From Chloroflexota bacterium (GTDB lineage Bacteria > Chloroflexota > Dehalococcoidia > UBA2979): DNA of 64,000 nucleotides. The notes beneath the pieces are model-generated. The model had not been told where the DNA came from and searched no databases. It was given only the letters and a program-made list of their open reading frames with translations. Positions 9,594 through 19,159 of this stretch are shown here, in pieces (position 1 is the stretch's first letter; each line of letters begins with the position of its first letter). A program made the translations under genes and the position numbers. The stretch spans positions 1 to 64,000 of the forward strand of contig CANJBO010000005.1 of assembly GCA_947472995.1 (NCBI GenBank). The letters are read 5' to 3'.

Positions 9594-12239
9594 GTGCCAG
9601 GGCCCCTCGGTCGCCTCTCCGTGCAGATTGCCCTCGGGCCGGTGCTGGTCATCGCGCTGGTGGGTGCGGCTGTCCTCTGGCGCGTGGACGCCGACCTGCA
9701 GACACAGGCCGAGGCGCGCTTCGCCGACCGCATCACGCGTGCCTCCGCACAACTCGACGACCGGCTGAAGAACGACGCAGAACTGCGCATCGTCAACGCG
9801 AGGCTGCTCGCGAGCCAGCCCGCGTTCGTCGCCGCGCTCGAGAAGAACGATCCGAGCGAGATCACCCAGATCGCGACCACGTTCATGGCGCGCTCGCGGC
9901 TGCCGCACTCCGGCGCGAGCGGCATCCGCGTCTACACCCCGGCGGGCACGCTGATGCTGCGCGCCGAGGCGCCCGGCAACCTGGGCCAGCGCACGCCACC
10001 GGCGGACGTACTGGCCGCGCTGAAGAGCGGCACGCCCGAGGGACAGGTGCGCCTGGACGAGACGCTCGGGCTGGCGGTGTCGGGGATCGCGCCGGTGACC
10101 TCGAACGGCAGGGTGCTGGGCGCCGTCGAGTCGATCTCGGCGCTGGACCGCACCTTCGCGCGCGACGCCGCCGCGCTCGTGAACTCCGATGTCGCCGTGA
10201 TCGCCGGCGGGCGGCTGGCGGCGAACTCCGACGAGGACATGAGCTTCGACCCCGCGCGCCTGAGCGCCTCGACGCGTGCGAACGCGACCGCGGAGCCGAC
10301 GCACCTGCGGATCGGCGCGGAGGACTTCCTGTCGCAGTTCGTCGCCTACCAGGACGACGCGGGCAACGCCATCGGCGAGGTGTTCGTCGGGATCGAGCAC
10401 CAGCGCATCCAGGCCACCATCGACGAGACGCGCGGCTCGATCGTCCGCACCGTGCTGGTCGCGACGATGCTCGCCGCCGTCGCCGCGTGGCTGTTCGGCT
10501 GGTACACGATGCGCCGCATGCAACCGCTGGTCGAGGCGGCCAGTCGCCTGCGCCAGAACGACCTGGAGAGCCCGGTCCCGTCCGGTGGGCCGGCGGAGCT
10601 GCGCCAGATCGGCGACGCGATGGAAGAGATGCGCGTCGCCGTGCGCCAGAGCCGCGACGCGCTCCAGAGCGCCAACCGTGACCTCGCCGACCGCGTGTTC
10701 ACCTCGGACGCCAGCCTGTCCGAGGTGACGCAGGACCTCGACGTGATGCAGGCCGTCGTCTCCCAGCTCGCGGGCGAGAGCGCCGGCGGGCTGGCCGGCG
10801 TCACCGAGGAGCTCGTCCGCCTCGAGTGGGTCGACAGCGCGTTCATCGCGCTGGCGACCGAGACGGGGGAGCTCTCGACGGCGGCGACCGCCGGGATGCT
10901 GCCGGAGGCGGCGGCGGCCGTCCTCAACTACGTGCACGCGCACCTGATGGAGAACAGCGATGTGCCGTTCGTCATCGAGGATGCCCTCGCGGACGTCGAG
11001 GCCAACCGGCTGGCCGCGTGGTTCATCGGCGGGCTCGCGGTGATCCCGATGAGCACGCCCGACGGCATCGCCGGGATCCTCTGCGTCACCTCCAGCGGCT
11101 ACCTCTCCCTCACGCCGCAGCGGCGCGAGGTGCTGCGCGCGATCTCCCGCGAGGTCACCGGCACGCTCGAACGCTCCGAGCTGGCCGACGAGGTCGAGGA
11201 GAACCGGCGTGTCGCGGAGGCCGTGCTGCGCGAGATGGCGGACGGGGTGATCGTGGTGGACTCGCACAACGTCTGCCAGATCTGCAACCCGGCCGCCGCG
11301 CGCCTGCTGGGCCTGTCGCGCGCGCAGATCATCGGCCGCCACGCCGACGAGTGGATGCCCGTCGCCGACTCGACATTCGACGCGCTGCGCCAGCGCACGC
11401 TGGACGGGACGCGCCCGGCGAGCACCCCGCTGCTGATCGAGACGGCCGGCGTGAAGATCGCGATCACCGCCGGCCCGTTCGCCGACCCGAACCCCGCGCG
11501 CTCCGGCGTGATCCTCCTGCTGCGCGACCTCTCCGCCGAGGCCGAGGCGGAGCGCGTGAAGCGCGACTTCGTGTCGATGGTCGGCCACGAGCTGCGCACA
11601 CCGCTCACGCTGATCCGCACCACCATCGACATGCTGCACGGCCACGACGCCGGCGAGCTGAACTCGACGCAGCAGCGCATCGTCGAGGTGCTGATGCAGA
11701 ACTCGGACCGGCTGATGTCGCTGATCAGCGACCTGCTGGACATGTCCGCGCTGGACTCCGGGCGCATGCAGATCGCCCCCAGCTCGAACGACCTCGTCGA
11801 GATCGTGAACGTCGCGACGCGCTCCGCCCGCAGCGCGGCGCTGGAGCACGACCACGCGCTGTCGGTCGTCGCCCCCGGCGAGCCCGTGCAGGTGTGGGCC
11901 GACGCGGCGCGCATCGGCCAGGTGCTGGCGAACCTGCTGTCGAACGCGATCAAGTACACGCCGCCCGGCGGGGAGATCGAGGTGCGCGTGGAGGGGACCG
12001 CGCCGTTCGCCTCGGTCTCGGTCACGGACACCGGCATCGGCATCCAGCCGGAGGAGCAGGGCGGCCTGTTCGAGAAGTTCTACCGCACCAGCTCCGGCCG
12101 GCGCACGACCGGCGGCACCGGCCTCGGCCTCGCCATCGCGCGCTCGATCGTGGACCTGCACGGCGGCACGATCCGCTGCGAGTCGGACGGGCAGACGGGC
12201 ACCACGTTCACCTTCACCCTACCGCGCCGCCCGCTATGA
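9594..12239 (+). CDS. Membrane sensor histidine kinase (extracytoplasmic sensor, HAMP, GAF-like, PAS, HisKA, HATPase)
   Basis: FVSMVGHELRTPLTLIRT (H-box), NLLSNAIKYTPPGG (N-box), TDTGIGI, GGTGLGLAIARSIVDLHGG; two TM segments. Confidence 0.93.
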   Translation: MPGPLGRLSVQIALGPVLVIALVGAAVLWRVDADLQTQAEARFADRITRASAQLDDRLKNDAELRIVNARLLASQPAFVAALEKNDPSEITQIATTFMARSRLPHSGASGIRVYTPAGTLMLRAEAPGNLGQRTPPADVLAALKSGTPEGQVRLDETLGLAVSGIAPVTSNGRVLGAVESISALDRTFARDAAALVNSDVAVIAGGRLAANSDEDMSFDPARLSASTRANATAEPTHLRIGAEDFLSQFVAYQDDAGNAIGEVFVGIEHQRIQATIDETRGSIVRTVLVATMLAAVAAWLFGWYTMRRMQPLVEAASRLRQNDLESPVPSGGPAELRQIGDAMEEMRVAVRQSRDALQSANRDLADRVFTSDASLSEVTQDLDVMQAVVSQLAGESAGGLAGVTEELVRLEWVDSAFIALATETGELSTAATAGMLPEAAAAVLNYVHAHLMENSDVPFVIEDALADVEANRLAAWFIGGLAVIPMSTPDGIAGILCVTSSGYLSLTPQRREVLRAISREVTGTLERSELADEVEENRRVAEAVLREMADGVIVVDSHNVCQICNPAAARLLGLSRAQIIGRHADEWMPVADSTFDALRQRTLDGTRPASTPLLIETAGVKIAITAGPFADPNPARSGVILLLRDLSAEAEAERVKRDFVSMVGHELRTPLTLIRTTIDMLHGHDAGELNSTQQRIVEVLMQNSDRLMSLISDLLDMSALDSGRMQIAPSSNDLVEIVNVATRSARSAALEHDHALSVVAPGEPVQVWADAARIGQVLANLLSNAIKYTPPGGEIEVRVEGTAPFASVSVTDTGIGIQPEEQGGLFEKFYRTSSGRRTTGGTGLGLAIARSIVDLHGGTIRCESDGQTGTTFTFTLPRRPL

Positions 12240-12287
12240 TCGGCTAGCCCACCGGGCACCCCATCCCGACCAGCCTCGGAGTCTCCT

Positions 12288-13526
12288 ATGGCCGAAAAGA
12301 TCGTGCTCGCCTACTCCGGGGGACTCGACACGTCCGTCGCCGCGCACTGGCTGCGCGTCGAGCGCGGCTACGACGTCCACTGCCTGACGGTCGACCTCGG
12401 CAACCTCGGCGACGTCGAGGGCGCCCGCCGCCGCGGCGTGGAGGCCGGCGCGATCGAGGTGGACGTGGTGGACGCGAAGGACGACTTCCTCCGGTACTTC
12501 GTCTTCCCCGCGCTGGGCGCGAACGTGGTGTACGAGGGCCGCTACCCGCTGGCGACCGCCCTCGGCCGGCCGTTGATCGCGAAGCTGCTCGTCGACAAGG
12601 CGCGCGCCATCGGCGCGACCGCCGTCGCGCACGGGTGCACGGGCAAGGGCAACGACCAGGTGCGCCTCGACGTCGGCGTGCAGACGCTCGCGCCCGACCT
12701 GACGATCGTTGGCACCACGCGCGAGCACTCGATCTCGCGCGACGAGGCGCTCGTGTACGCGGCGAAGCACAACATCTCCGTGCGCCAGACCGTCGCCTCG
12801 CCGTACTCGACCGACGAGAACCTGTGGGGCCGCTCCGTCGAGGCCGGCATCCTCGAGGACCCGTGGCACCAGCCGCCGGAGGACGTCTACGAGTGGACGA
12901 AGCCGCTCGACCAGACCCCGGCACAGCCGGCGGTCGTCGAGATCCGCTTCGAAAAGGGGTACCCCGTCGCCCTCGACGGCGTCGCGATGAGCCCGGTCGA
13001 GCTGGTGACGCGCCTGTCCGAGCTCGGCGGCACACACGGCATCGGCCGCATCGACATGGTCGAGAACCGCCTGGTCGGTATCAAGTCGCGCGAGATCTAC
13101 GAGTCCCCCGCCGCCGTCATCCTGCTCGAAGCGCACCGCATCCTGGAGGAGCTGACGCTGGCGAAGCAGCAGGTGCGCTTCAAGAACATCGTCGCGCAGG
13201 AGTACGCGGACCTGATCTACAACGGCCAGTGGTTCACCGCGCACCACCGCGACCTCGCGCAGTACGTGGCCTCCACCCAGCGCCACGTCACCGGCGACGT
13301 GAAGATGCGTCTGTGGCACGGCACCGTGATGACGGTCGGCCGCCGCGCCGACCGCAGCCTCTACAGCGAGGCGCTGGCCACCTATAACAAGGCTGGCGAC
13401 CTCTTCGACCAGTCGCACGCGCAGGGCTTCATCAAGCTGCACGGCCTCCAGGCCAGCGTGCAGGCGCAGCGCCAGATGCTCACGGAGCCCGGCGACCTGC
13501 TCCGCCTCGCCGCGCCCAACGAGTAG
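12288..13526 (+). CDS. argG: Argininosuccinate synthase
   Basis: KIVLAYSGGLDTSV, VAHGCTGKGNDQVR, ENLWGRSVEAGILEDPW. Confidence 0.97.
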   Translation: MAEKIVLAYSGGLDTSVAAHWLRVERGYDVHCLTVDLGNLGDVEGARRRGVEAGAIEVDVVDAKDDFLRYFVFPALGANVVYEGRYPLATALGRPLIAKLLVDKARAIGATAVAHGCTGKGNDQVRLDVGVQTLAPDLTIVGTTREHSISRDEALVYAAKHNISVRQTVASPYSTDENLWGRSVEAGILEDPWHQPPEDVYEWTKPLDQTPAQPAVVEIRFEKGYPVALDGVAMSPVELVTRLSELGGTHGIGRIDMVENRLVGIKSREIYESPAAVILLEAHRILEELTLAKQQVRFKNIVAQEYADLIYNGQWFTAHHRDLAQYVASTQRHVTGDVKMRLWHGTVMTVGRRADRSLYSEALATYNKAGDLFDQSHAQGFIKLHGLQASVQAQRQMLTEPGDLLRLAAPNE

Positions 13527-13572
13527 GGCGCGCCCCGTCGCAGCCAACCGCTCGCTCGTGTAGCCTCGGCGC

Positions 13573-14994
13573 ATGACGCAGCAGCAGGACGGCAGCGCGA
13601 GCGGCGGGTCGAGCAAGCTCTGGGGCGGCCGCTTCAGCGGCGAGACCAACGAGCTGGTCGAGCGTTTCAACGCGTCCATCGACTTCGACCGGCGCCTCTA
13701 CCGCGAGGACATCGCGGGGTCGATCGCGCACGCGCACATGCTGGCCGCGCAGGGCATCATCTCCGCCGAGGACTCCGCGGCGATCGAGCGCGGCCTCCTC
13801 GCGATCCGCGACGACATCGACGCCGGCACGTTCGAGTTCCGCCTCGACCGCGAGGACATCCACCTGAACATCGAGGCGGCGCTGACGGAGCGCATCGGCG
13901 ACCCCGGCCGCCGCCTGCACACCGCACGCTCGCGCAACGACCAGGTCGCGACGGACGTCCGCCTGTTCACGCGCGCCGCCTGCGACGAGACGATCGACGC
14001 GCTCCAGGCGCTGCGCGGCGTGCTCATCGACGTCGCCGACGCGCAGCCCTCGACGGTCATCCCCGGCTACACGCACCTCCAGCGCGCGCAGCCGATCCTG
14101 CTCGCGCACCACCTGCTGGCGTACGAGGCGATGTTCGCGCGCGACACAGAGCGGTTCGTGCAGGCACGAGCCCGCGCGAACGTGCTGCCGCTCGGCTCGG
14201 GTGCGCTCGCGGGCGTGACGTACCCCATCGACCGTGCCGCCGTCGCGCAGGAGCTCGGCTTCGCCGCGATCAGCGAGAACTCGCTCGACGCGGTGTCCGA
14301 CCGCGACTTCGTCGTCGACTACCACTCCGCGACCGCCCTCACGATGGTGCACATCTCCCGCATGGCCGAGGAGATCATCCTCTGGTCGACGGCGGAGTTC
14401 GGGTTCGCGCGCCTCGCGGACGCGTTCTCGACCGGGTCGAGCATCATGCCGCAGAAGAAGAACCCGGACGTCGCCGAGCTGGGTCGAGGCAAGAGCGCGC
14501 GCGCCATCGGCAACCTCGTGCAGGCGCTGACGCTGCTCAAGGGGCAGCCGCTCGCGTACAACAAGGACAACCAGGAGGACAAGGAGTCGCTGTTCGACAG
14601 CGTCGACACGGTCCTCGTCACGCTGCGCGTGTTCGCGGCGATGCTCCCCACGATCACCTTCGACGGCCCGCGCGGCGCCGAGGCGGCCGTCGCGAACTTC
14701 GCGCTCGCCACCGACCTCGCAGACTACCTCGCGAAGAAGGGCGTGCCCTTCCGCGACGCGCACGAGGCGGTCGGCGCGCTGGTCGCCCGCTGCGAGCGCG
14801 AGGGCCGCACGTTCAGCGAACTGACGCTCGAGGAGTTCCGCGCCGCCCACCCCGCGTTCGACGAGGACGCGATGCGCATCGACCTCGTCGCCTCGCTCGC
14901 CGCGCGTGACATCCCCGGCGGCACCGCCCCGCGCGCCGTCGCGCAGGCCCGCGCCGCCGCGCGCGCCCGGCTGGCCGCCGAGCGCGGCTGGTGA
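13573..14994 (+). CDS. argH: Argininosuccinate lyase
   Basis: LWGGRFSGETNELVERFNASI, TARSRNDQVATD, GYTHLQRAQP, GSSIMPQKKNPDVAEL. Confidence 0.97.
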   Translation: MTQQQDGSASGGSSKLWGGRFSGETNELVERFNASIDFDRRLYREDIAGSIAHAHMLAAQGIISAEDSAAIERGLLAIRDDIDAGTFEFRLDREDIHLNIEAALTERIGDPGRRLHTARSRNDQVATDVRLFTRAACDETIDALQALRGVLIDVADAQPSTVIPGYTHLQRAQPILLAHHLLAYEAMFARDTERFVQARARANVLPLGSGALAGVTYPIDRAAVAQELGFAAISENSLDAVSDRDFVVDYHSATALTMVHISRMAEEIILWSTAEFGFARLADAFSTGSSIMPQKKNPDVAELGRGKSARAIGNLVQALTLLKGQPLAYNKDNQEDKESLFDSVDTVLVTLRVFAAMLPTITFDGPRGAEAAVANFALATDLADYLAKKGVPFRDAHEAVGALVARCEREGRTFSELTLEEFRAAHPAFDEDAMRIDLVASLAARDIPGGTAPRAVAQARAAARARLAAERGW

Positions 14995-15680
14995 TCCCCG
15001 TCGAGGCACGCCTCGCACAGATCGCACCGTCGATCCTGACCGCCGACTTCGGGCACCTCGCGCAGCAGATCCGGGACGCCGACGCCGGCGGCGCCGACCT
15101 GTGGCACCTCGACGTGATGGACGGGCACTTCGTGCCGCCGCTGTCGTTCGGCAAGGAAGTGATCGCCGCCGTGCGCGCCGCCTCCCCGCGCTTCCTGGAG
15201 GCGCACCTGATGGTGGCGCGCCCTGGCGAGCAGTTCGCCCACATGGCGCACGCGGGCGCGCAGCGCCTCGTGTTCCACTACGAGGCGGCCGGCAGCGCCG
15301 AGGCGGCACGCGACCTCGCGCGGCAGGCGCACGACCTCGGCTGCGAGGCCGGCATCGCCATCAACCCGGAGACCCCGATCGAGGCGCTCTACCCGCTGCT
15401 CGACACCCTCGACGAGGTGCTCGTGATGCTGATCCGCCCGGGCTGGGGCGGCCAGCAGGCGGACCTCGACCTGCTGTCGAAGGTGCGCGCGCTCTCCGCG
15501 CGACTCGCCGCCGAGGGCATCGCCATGCCGATCAACATCGATGGCGGCGTGAAGGCCCACAACGCCCGCGCCTGCGCCGAGGCCGGCGCGACGATCCTCG
15601 TCGCCGGCTCGGCCGTGTTCAACGCGGACCAGACGCCCGCCGACGCGCTCGCCGAGCTACACGACGCGCTGGCGCGCTAA
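14991..15680 (+). CDS. rpe: Ribulose-phosphate 3-epimerase
   Basis: IAPSILTADFGHL, LWHLDVMDGHFVPPLSFG, HLMVARP, DGGVKAHNA; GTGA overlap with argH. Confidence 0.93.
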   Translation: MIPVEARLAQIAPSILTADFGHLAQQIRDADAGGADLWHLDVMDGHFVPPLSFGKEVIAAVRAASPRFLEAHLMVARPGEQFAHMAHAGAQRLVFHYEAAGSAEAARDLARQAHDLGCEAGIAINPETPIEALYPLLDTLDEVLVMLIRPGWGGQQADLDLLSKVRALSARLAAEGIAMPINIDGGVKAHNARACAEAGATILVAGSAVFNADQTPADALAELHDALAR

Positions 15681-15685
15681 GACCG

Positions 15686-15770
15686 CCCTCACCCTGCCCT
15701 CTCCCCGAACGGGGAGAGGGTTCTGACGTCTCTGACTCCCTCCCCCTTCACGGGGAGGGCTGAGGTGGGG
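15686..15770. repeat. Dispersed two-hairpin palindromic repeat
   Basis: CCCTCACCCTGCCCTCTCCCCGAACGGGGAGAGGGTTCTGACG...CTCCCTCCCCCTTCACGGGGAGGGCTGAGGTGGGG. Confidence 0.8.
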
Positions 15771-15831
15771 ACTCCCTCGACGTGCGGAGCGTTCGAAGGT
15801 GCAGCGTCGTGCCTCGACGACGCGAGCGGGC

Positions 15832-16077
15832 TCAGGCGCGAGCGTCTTCGTCGTCCTGCGCGAATCCAGCTTCGATCGCCGCGAGCGTGGAACGCACCAC
15901 CGTCTCGACGAACGCCACTCGATGGCGGCGGCGCTCCTCGACGTCCACGTACATCGTCGCGTTGTCGTAGATCCCCTCGTCGGTCATCACTCCCAGCACG
16001 ACGCGGACGATCTCGTCGCGGTGCGTCTCGAAGTAGTAGTGGAGATCGCCGATCGTGAGGAACGAGTGGTCAGCCAT
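15832..16077 (-). CDS. Conserved hypothetical protein, 81 aa
   Basis: MADHSFLTIGDLHYYFETHRDEIVRVVLGVMTDEG...; intact small ORF. Confidence 0.6.
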   Translation of the reverse strand: MADHSFLTIGDLHYYFETHRDEIVRVVLGVMTDEGIYDNATMYVDVEERRRHRVAFVETVVRSTLAAIEAGFAQDDEDARA

Positions 16078-16146
16078 GATTAAAGCGTAGCAACGAGCGT
16101 CGTGTTCGGCGATGCGATGACGCGCGCACCATCGCAAAGCGGACAC

Positions 16147-16175
16147 AGGAACGCCCCGGCGTGCGGGGCGTTCCT
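16147..16175 (-). terminator. Hairpin terminator for the MaoC-like gene
   Basis: AGGAACGCCCCG-N5-CGGGGCGTTCCT. Confidence 0.7.
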
Positions 16176-16208
16176 GGCGCTACTGCGTGCCTCGACGAGG
16201 CGCGCGAG

Positions 16209-16838
16209 CTAGCGCTCGATCTCGCTGTCTTCCTTGCGGACGAAGCGGTAGCCGCCCTGCGTGGCGCGGGCGACGAGCTGGCCGTACTGGTTGAAGTAGC
16301 TGGTGTCGAAGCCCACGAACGCGCCGATGCCCACGCGCGTCTCGCGCGGGGTGACGTGGCGCAGCGTGTAGCCCATCGTCGTCAGCCGGTCGCCGAGGCA
16401 GACGGGCTCGAAGAACTCGATCGTCATGTCGGTGAAGAAGCCGGCGTTCGTCGGCGGCGTCGGCGGGCCACCCGCGGACGGCTGCCGGTTCGCCAGCTGC
16501 GACTGCCAGTCCATCTCCTTGTCGAGCGGGAAACGCGTCGCCTCGCCCGGGCGCCAGTTGCCGCCGTACGTCGGGACTTCCTTCACCATCGCCCACGGCA
16601 CCACCTGGCTGCGGTAGCCGGCCATGCGCGCGACTTCCTCGTCCCAGTACAGGAGGTTGCCGATCTCGGCCGGCTCGCAGTAGCGCGAGATCATGACCTT
16701 GCTGACGCGCTCGTCGGCGACCATGATGATGCCGCCCGAGTAGTCCTCGCCGATGTGCTTCGCGGTGTCTTCCCACGTGATGTTCGGGTCGCCACGCATC
16801 GGGCGCCCCGCCGGGGCCTCGGTCTCTTCGGTTGTCAT
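16209..16838 (-). CDS. MaoC-like / FAS1-type N-terminal hot-dog dehydratase domain protein
   Basis: GGIIMVADERVSKVMISRYCEPAEIGNLLYWD, DMTIEFFEPVCLGDRLTTMGYTLRHVTPRETRVG. Confidence 0.7.
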   Translation of the reverse strand: MTTEETEAPAGRPMRGDPNITWEDTAKHIGEDYSGGIIMVADERVSKVMISRYCEPAEIGNLLYWDEEVARMAGYRSQVVPWAMVKEVPTYGGNWRPGEATRFPLDKEMDWQSQLANRQPSAGGPPTPPTNAGFFTDMTIEFFEPVCLGDRLTTMGYTLRHVTPRETRVGIGAFVGFDTSYFNQYGQLVARATQGGYRFVRKEDSEIER

Positions 16839-16946
16839 GTGCTCCTCCTTCGCGTCCGGGCGCGTCGACGCGCCCATCCCATGGGACGTTCGTGTTGTAC
16901 CAGAACTGAGCGCGGGTGTGGAGCCCTCCGGCCGCGAGTCGCCGGG

Positions 16947-16981
16947 CACAGCAACGCCCCGGCGTGCGGGGCGTTGCTGTG
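16947..16981 (-). terminator. Hairpin terminator for rpmB
   Basis: CACAGCAACGCCCCG ... CGGGGCGTTGCTGTG perfect 15-bp arms. Confidence 0.8.
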
Positions 16982-17011
16982 CTGCGTCGTGCCTCGGACG
17001 AGGCGCGCGGG

Positions 17012-17266
17012 CTAGGCCTTCGTGGCGACCTTCGGGAACGGGCTGCCGGCGGCCTGCGTGTGCTTGGCCTCCGTGCGGATGCAGCGCGTGCAGACGTTCA
17101 GGCGCTGCCACTTGCCGTCCAGGAACATCCGCTTCGACTGGACGTTCGGCTTGAAGGGGCGGTTGGTCTTGGGCGCGCGGCGCTCCCACTGACCACCGTG
17201 CTGGAACTGGATGCTCCGGCCGAACACGGTTCGCTTGTCGCAGACGTCGCACTTACCTGAGGCCAT
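17012..17266 (-). CDS. rpmB: 50S ribosomal protein L28 (four-Cys form)
   Basis: MASGKCDVCDKRTVFG...RPFKPNVQSKRMFLDGKWQRLNVCTRCIRTEAK. Confidence 0.92.
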   Translation of the reverse strand: MASGKCDVCDKRTVFGRSIQFQHGGQWERRAPKTNRPFKPNVQSKRMFLDGKWQRLNVCTRCIRTEAKHTQAAGSPFPKVATKA

Positions 17267-17470
17267 CGCGGTTCCCAACACTTGTGCTATATGTCGTGTC
17301 GCCCCGAGGATCGCCCACCGCGGGGATCAGGGGGCCGCTCGTCACGAGCGCGTCCGAACAGACTAGCAGCGCCGGTTGTGTATCGTCTACGAAGCCACCC
17401 GGACGCCGCGCAGGCGCGCCGGGCCTCGAGGATACGACTCACCCGGATGATCAGTTCGAGCGAGCCCAGC

Positions 17471-19075
17471 ATGACCGCCCCCCCGCCCGTCCTCGCCGCC
17501 GTCACGCTCCGCGCCGCCTTCGAGGTGGCCGAGCGCTGGCTGGCCGCCAACCGCGAGGCGATCAACGCGATCAACGTCTACCCCGTCCCCGACGGCGACA
17601 CCGGCACGAACATGCTGCTCACCTGGCGCGCCGCGCTGAAGGCCGGCGAGGGCGTCCCGGACCAGGCCGCCGGCCCGTACCTCGGCGCGCTGGCGCACGG
17701 GTCGCTGCTCGGTGCGCGCGGGAACAGCGGCGTCATCCTGTCGCAGATGCTGGCAGGCATCGCCGAGGCATGCCGGGGCGCGGGCACCCTCGACGGGCCG
17801 CACTTCGCGCGCGCGCTCGTCGCCGCCGCCGACCACGCCTACGCCGCGATCTCCCAGCCCGTCGAGGGCACGATGCTCACCGTGATGCGCGACGCGGCGC
17901 GGGCCGGGGCGCGCGACGACCTCGCCGACCCGGCCGACGTCCTGCGCGCCGCCGTCACCGAGGCCCACGCAAGCGTGGCGCGCACTCCGGACCTGCTGCC
18001 ACGCCTGCGCGACGCGGGCGTCGTGGACTCGGGTGGGCAGGGCATCGCGATCATCCTCGAAGGCGTGCTGCACGGCGTGACCGGTGAGCCGCTGCCCGAC
18101 GCCCCGACGCAGCTCGCCGCCCCGGCGGACCTCGGCGGCGTCGCGCACGAGGGGCACGGCTACTGCACCGAGTTCGTGCTGACGGGCACCGCGATCGACC
18201 GCAAGGACCTCGAGGCTGCGCTGATCGAGGCGGGCGGGGAGTCGGTGCTGGTCGTCGGGGACAGCGAGACGGTGCACGTGCACGTCCACCTGGACGACCC
18301 GGGACCGGGCATCTCGGCCGGGGCGGCGCGCGGGGCGCTGGCGTCGGTGAAGGTCGAGAACATGCAGGCGCAGCACGACGAGTGGCGCGCGGGCGTCGCG
18401 GCGTCCGAGGGGCCGCTGCCCGCGATCGGCCTCGTCGTCGTCGCGCGCGGCGAGGGGCTCGTCGCCGCGTTCCGCGACCTCGGCGCGACGCGCGTCCTCG
18501 ACGGCGGCGAGACCGGCAAGGCGAGCACGGGCGAGTTGATCGAGGCGGCCCGGGGCGCCGGCCGCGACCACGCGTTCCTGCTGCCGAACGACAAGGATGT
18601 GCTGATGGCCGCCGAGCGCGCGGTCGCGGAGCAGCCCGGCTTCCTCACGCTGATCCCGACGTGCTCGATCGCCGCCGGCCTCGCCGCCGCGATCGCGTAC
18701 CTGCCCGAGGGCGACCACGCCGCGATCGCCGACGCGATGCTGGAGGCCGCCGCCGCCGTCCGCAGCGTCGAGGTCTCGCGCTCCGTGCGCACCGCCGTCG
18801 TCGACGGCGTCGACGTGCGCGAGGGCGACGCGATCGCCCTCGTCGACGGCCGCATGGCCGCCGCCGCCGGTACGCTGGAGAACGCGCTGCTCGCCGGCCT
18901 CGAGGCGGCGGGCGCGGCCGACGCGGAGCTCGTGACGCTGTACCTCGGCATCGGTGCGGAGTCGGACGCCGGCGAGCGCGCCGCCGCCCTCATCGCCGCG
19001 CGCTTCCCCTCCGTCGAGGTCGAGGTGATCGAGGGCGGCCAGCCGCACTACCCCTACCTCGCCGGCGTGGAGTAA
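17471..19075 (+). CDS. DAK2/YloV-type fatty acid kinase FakA-like
   Basis: INVYPVPDGDTGTNMLLTWRAAL, GSLLGARGNSGVILSQMLAGIAEA, LLPNDKDVLMAAERAV. Confidence 0.9.
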   Translation: MTAPPPVLAAVTLRAAFEVAERWLAANREAINAINVYPVPDGDTGTNMLLTWRAALKAGEGVPDQAAGPYLGALAHGSLLGARGNSGVILSQMLAGIAEACRGAGTLDGPHFARALVAAADHAYAAISQPVEGTMLTVMRDAARAGARDDLADPADVLRAAVTEAHASVARTPDLLPRLRDAGVVDSGGQGIAIILEGVLHGVTGEPLPDAPTQLAAPADLGGVAHEGHGYCTEFVLTGTAIDRKDLEAALIEAGGESVLVVGDSETVHVHVHLDDPGPGISAGAARGALASVKVENMQAQHDEWRAGVAASEGPLPAIGLVVVARGEGLVAAFRDLGATRVLDGGETGKASTGELIEAARGAGRDHAFLLPNDKDVLMAAERAVAEQPGFLTLIPTCSIAAGLAAAIAYLPEGDHAAIADAMLEAAAAVRSVEVSRSVRTAVVDGVDVREGDAIALVDGRMAAAAGTLENALLAGLEAAGAADAELVTLYLGIGAESDAGERAAALIAARFPSVEVEVIEGGQPHYPYLAGVE

Positions 19076-19159
19076 GCCAGACGCGGCGCTCCGCGACCTC
19101 CCGGAGCGCGGGCCGGGTATCCCGGCCTGCGCGCGCGGAAGCACGCTATCATCCCGGCC

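Noticed and set aside
8346-12161. 1271-aa ORF on the minus strand opposite argD and the histidine kinase
   Set aside because: Low-complexity Arg/Ala/Gly/His translation with no motifs; a shadow of GC-rich codon bias opposite well-supported genes.
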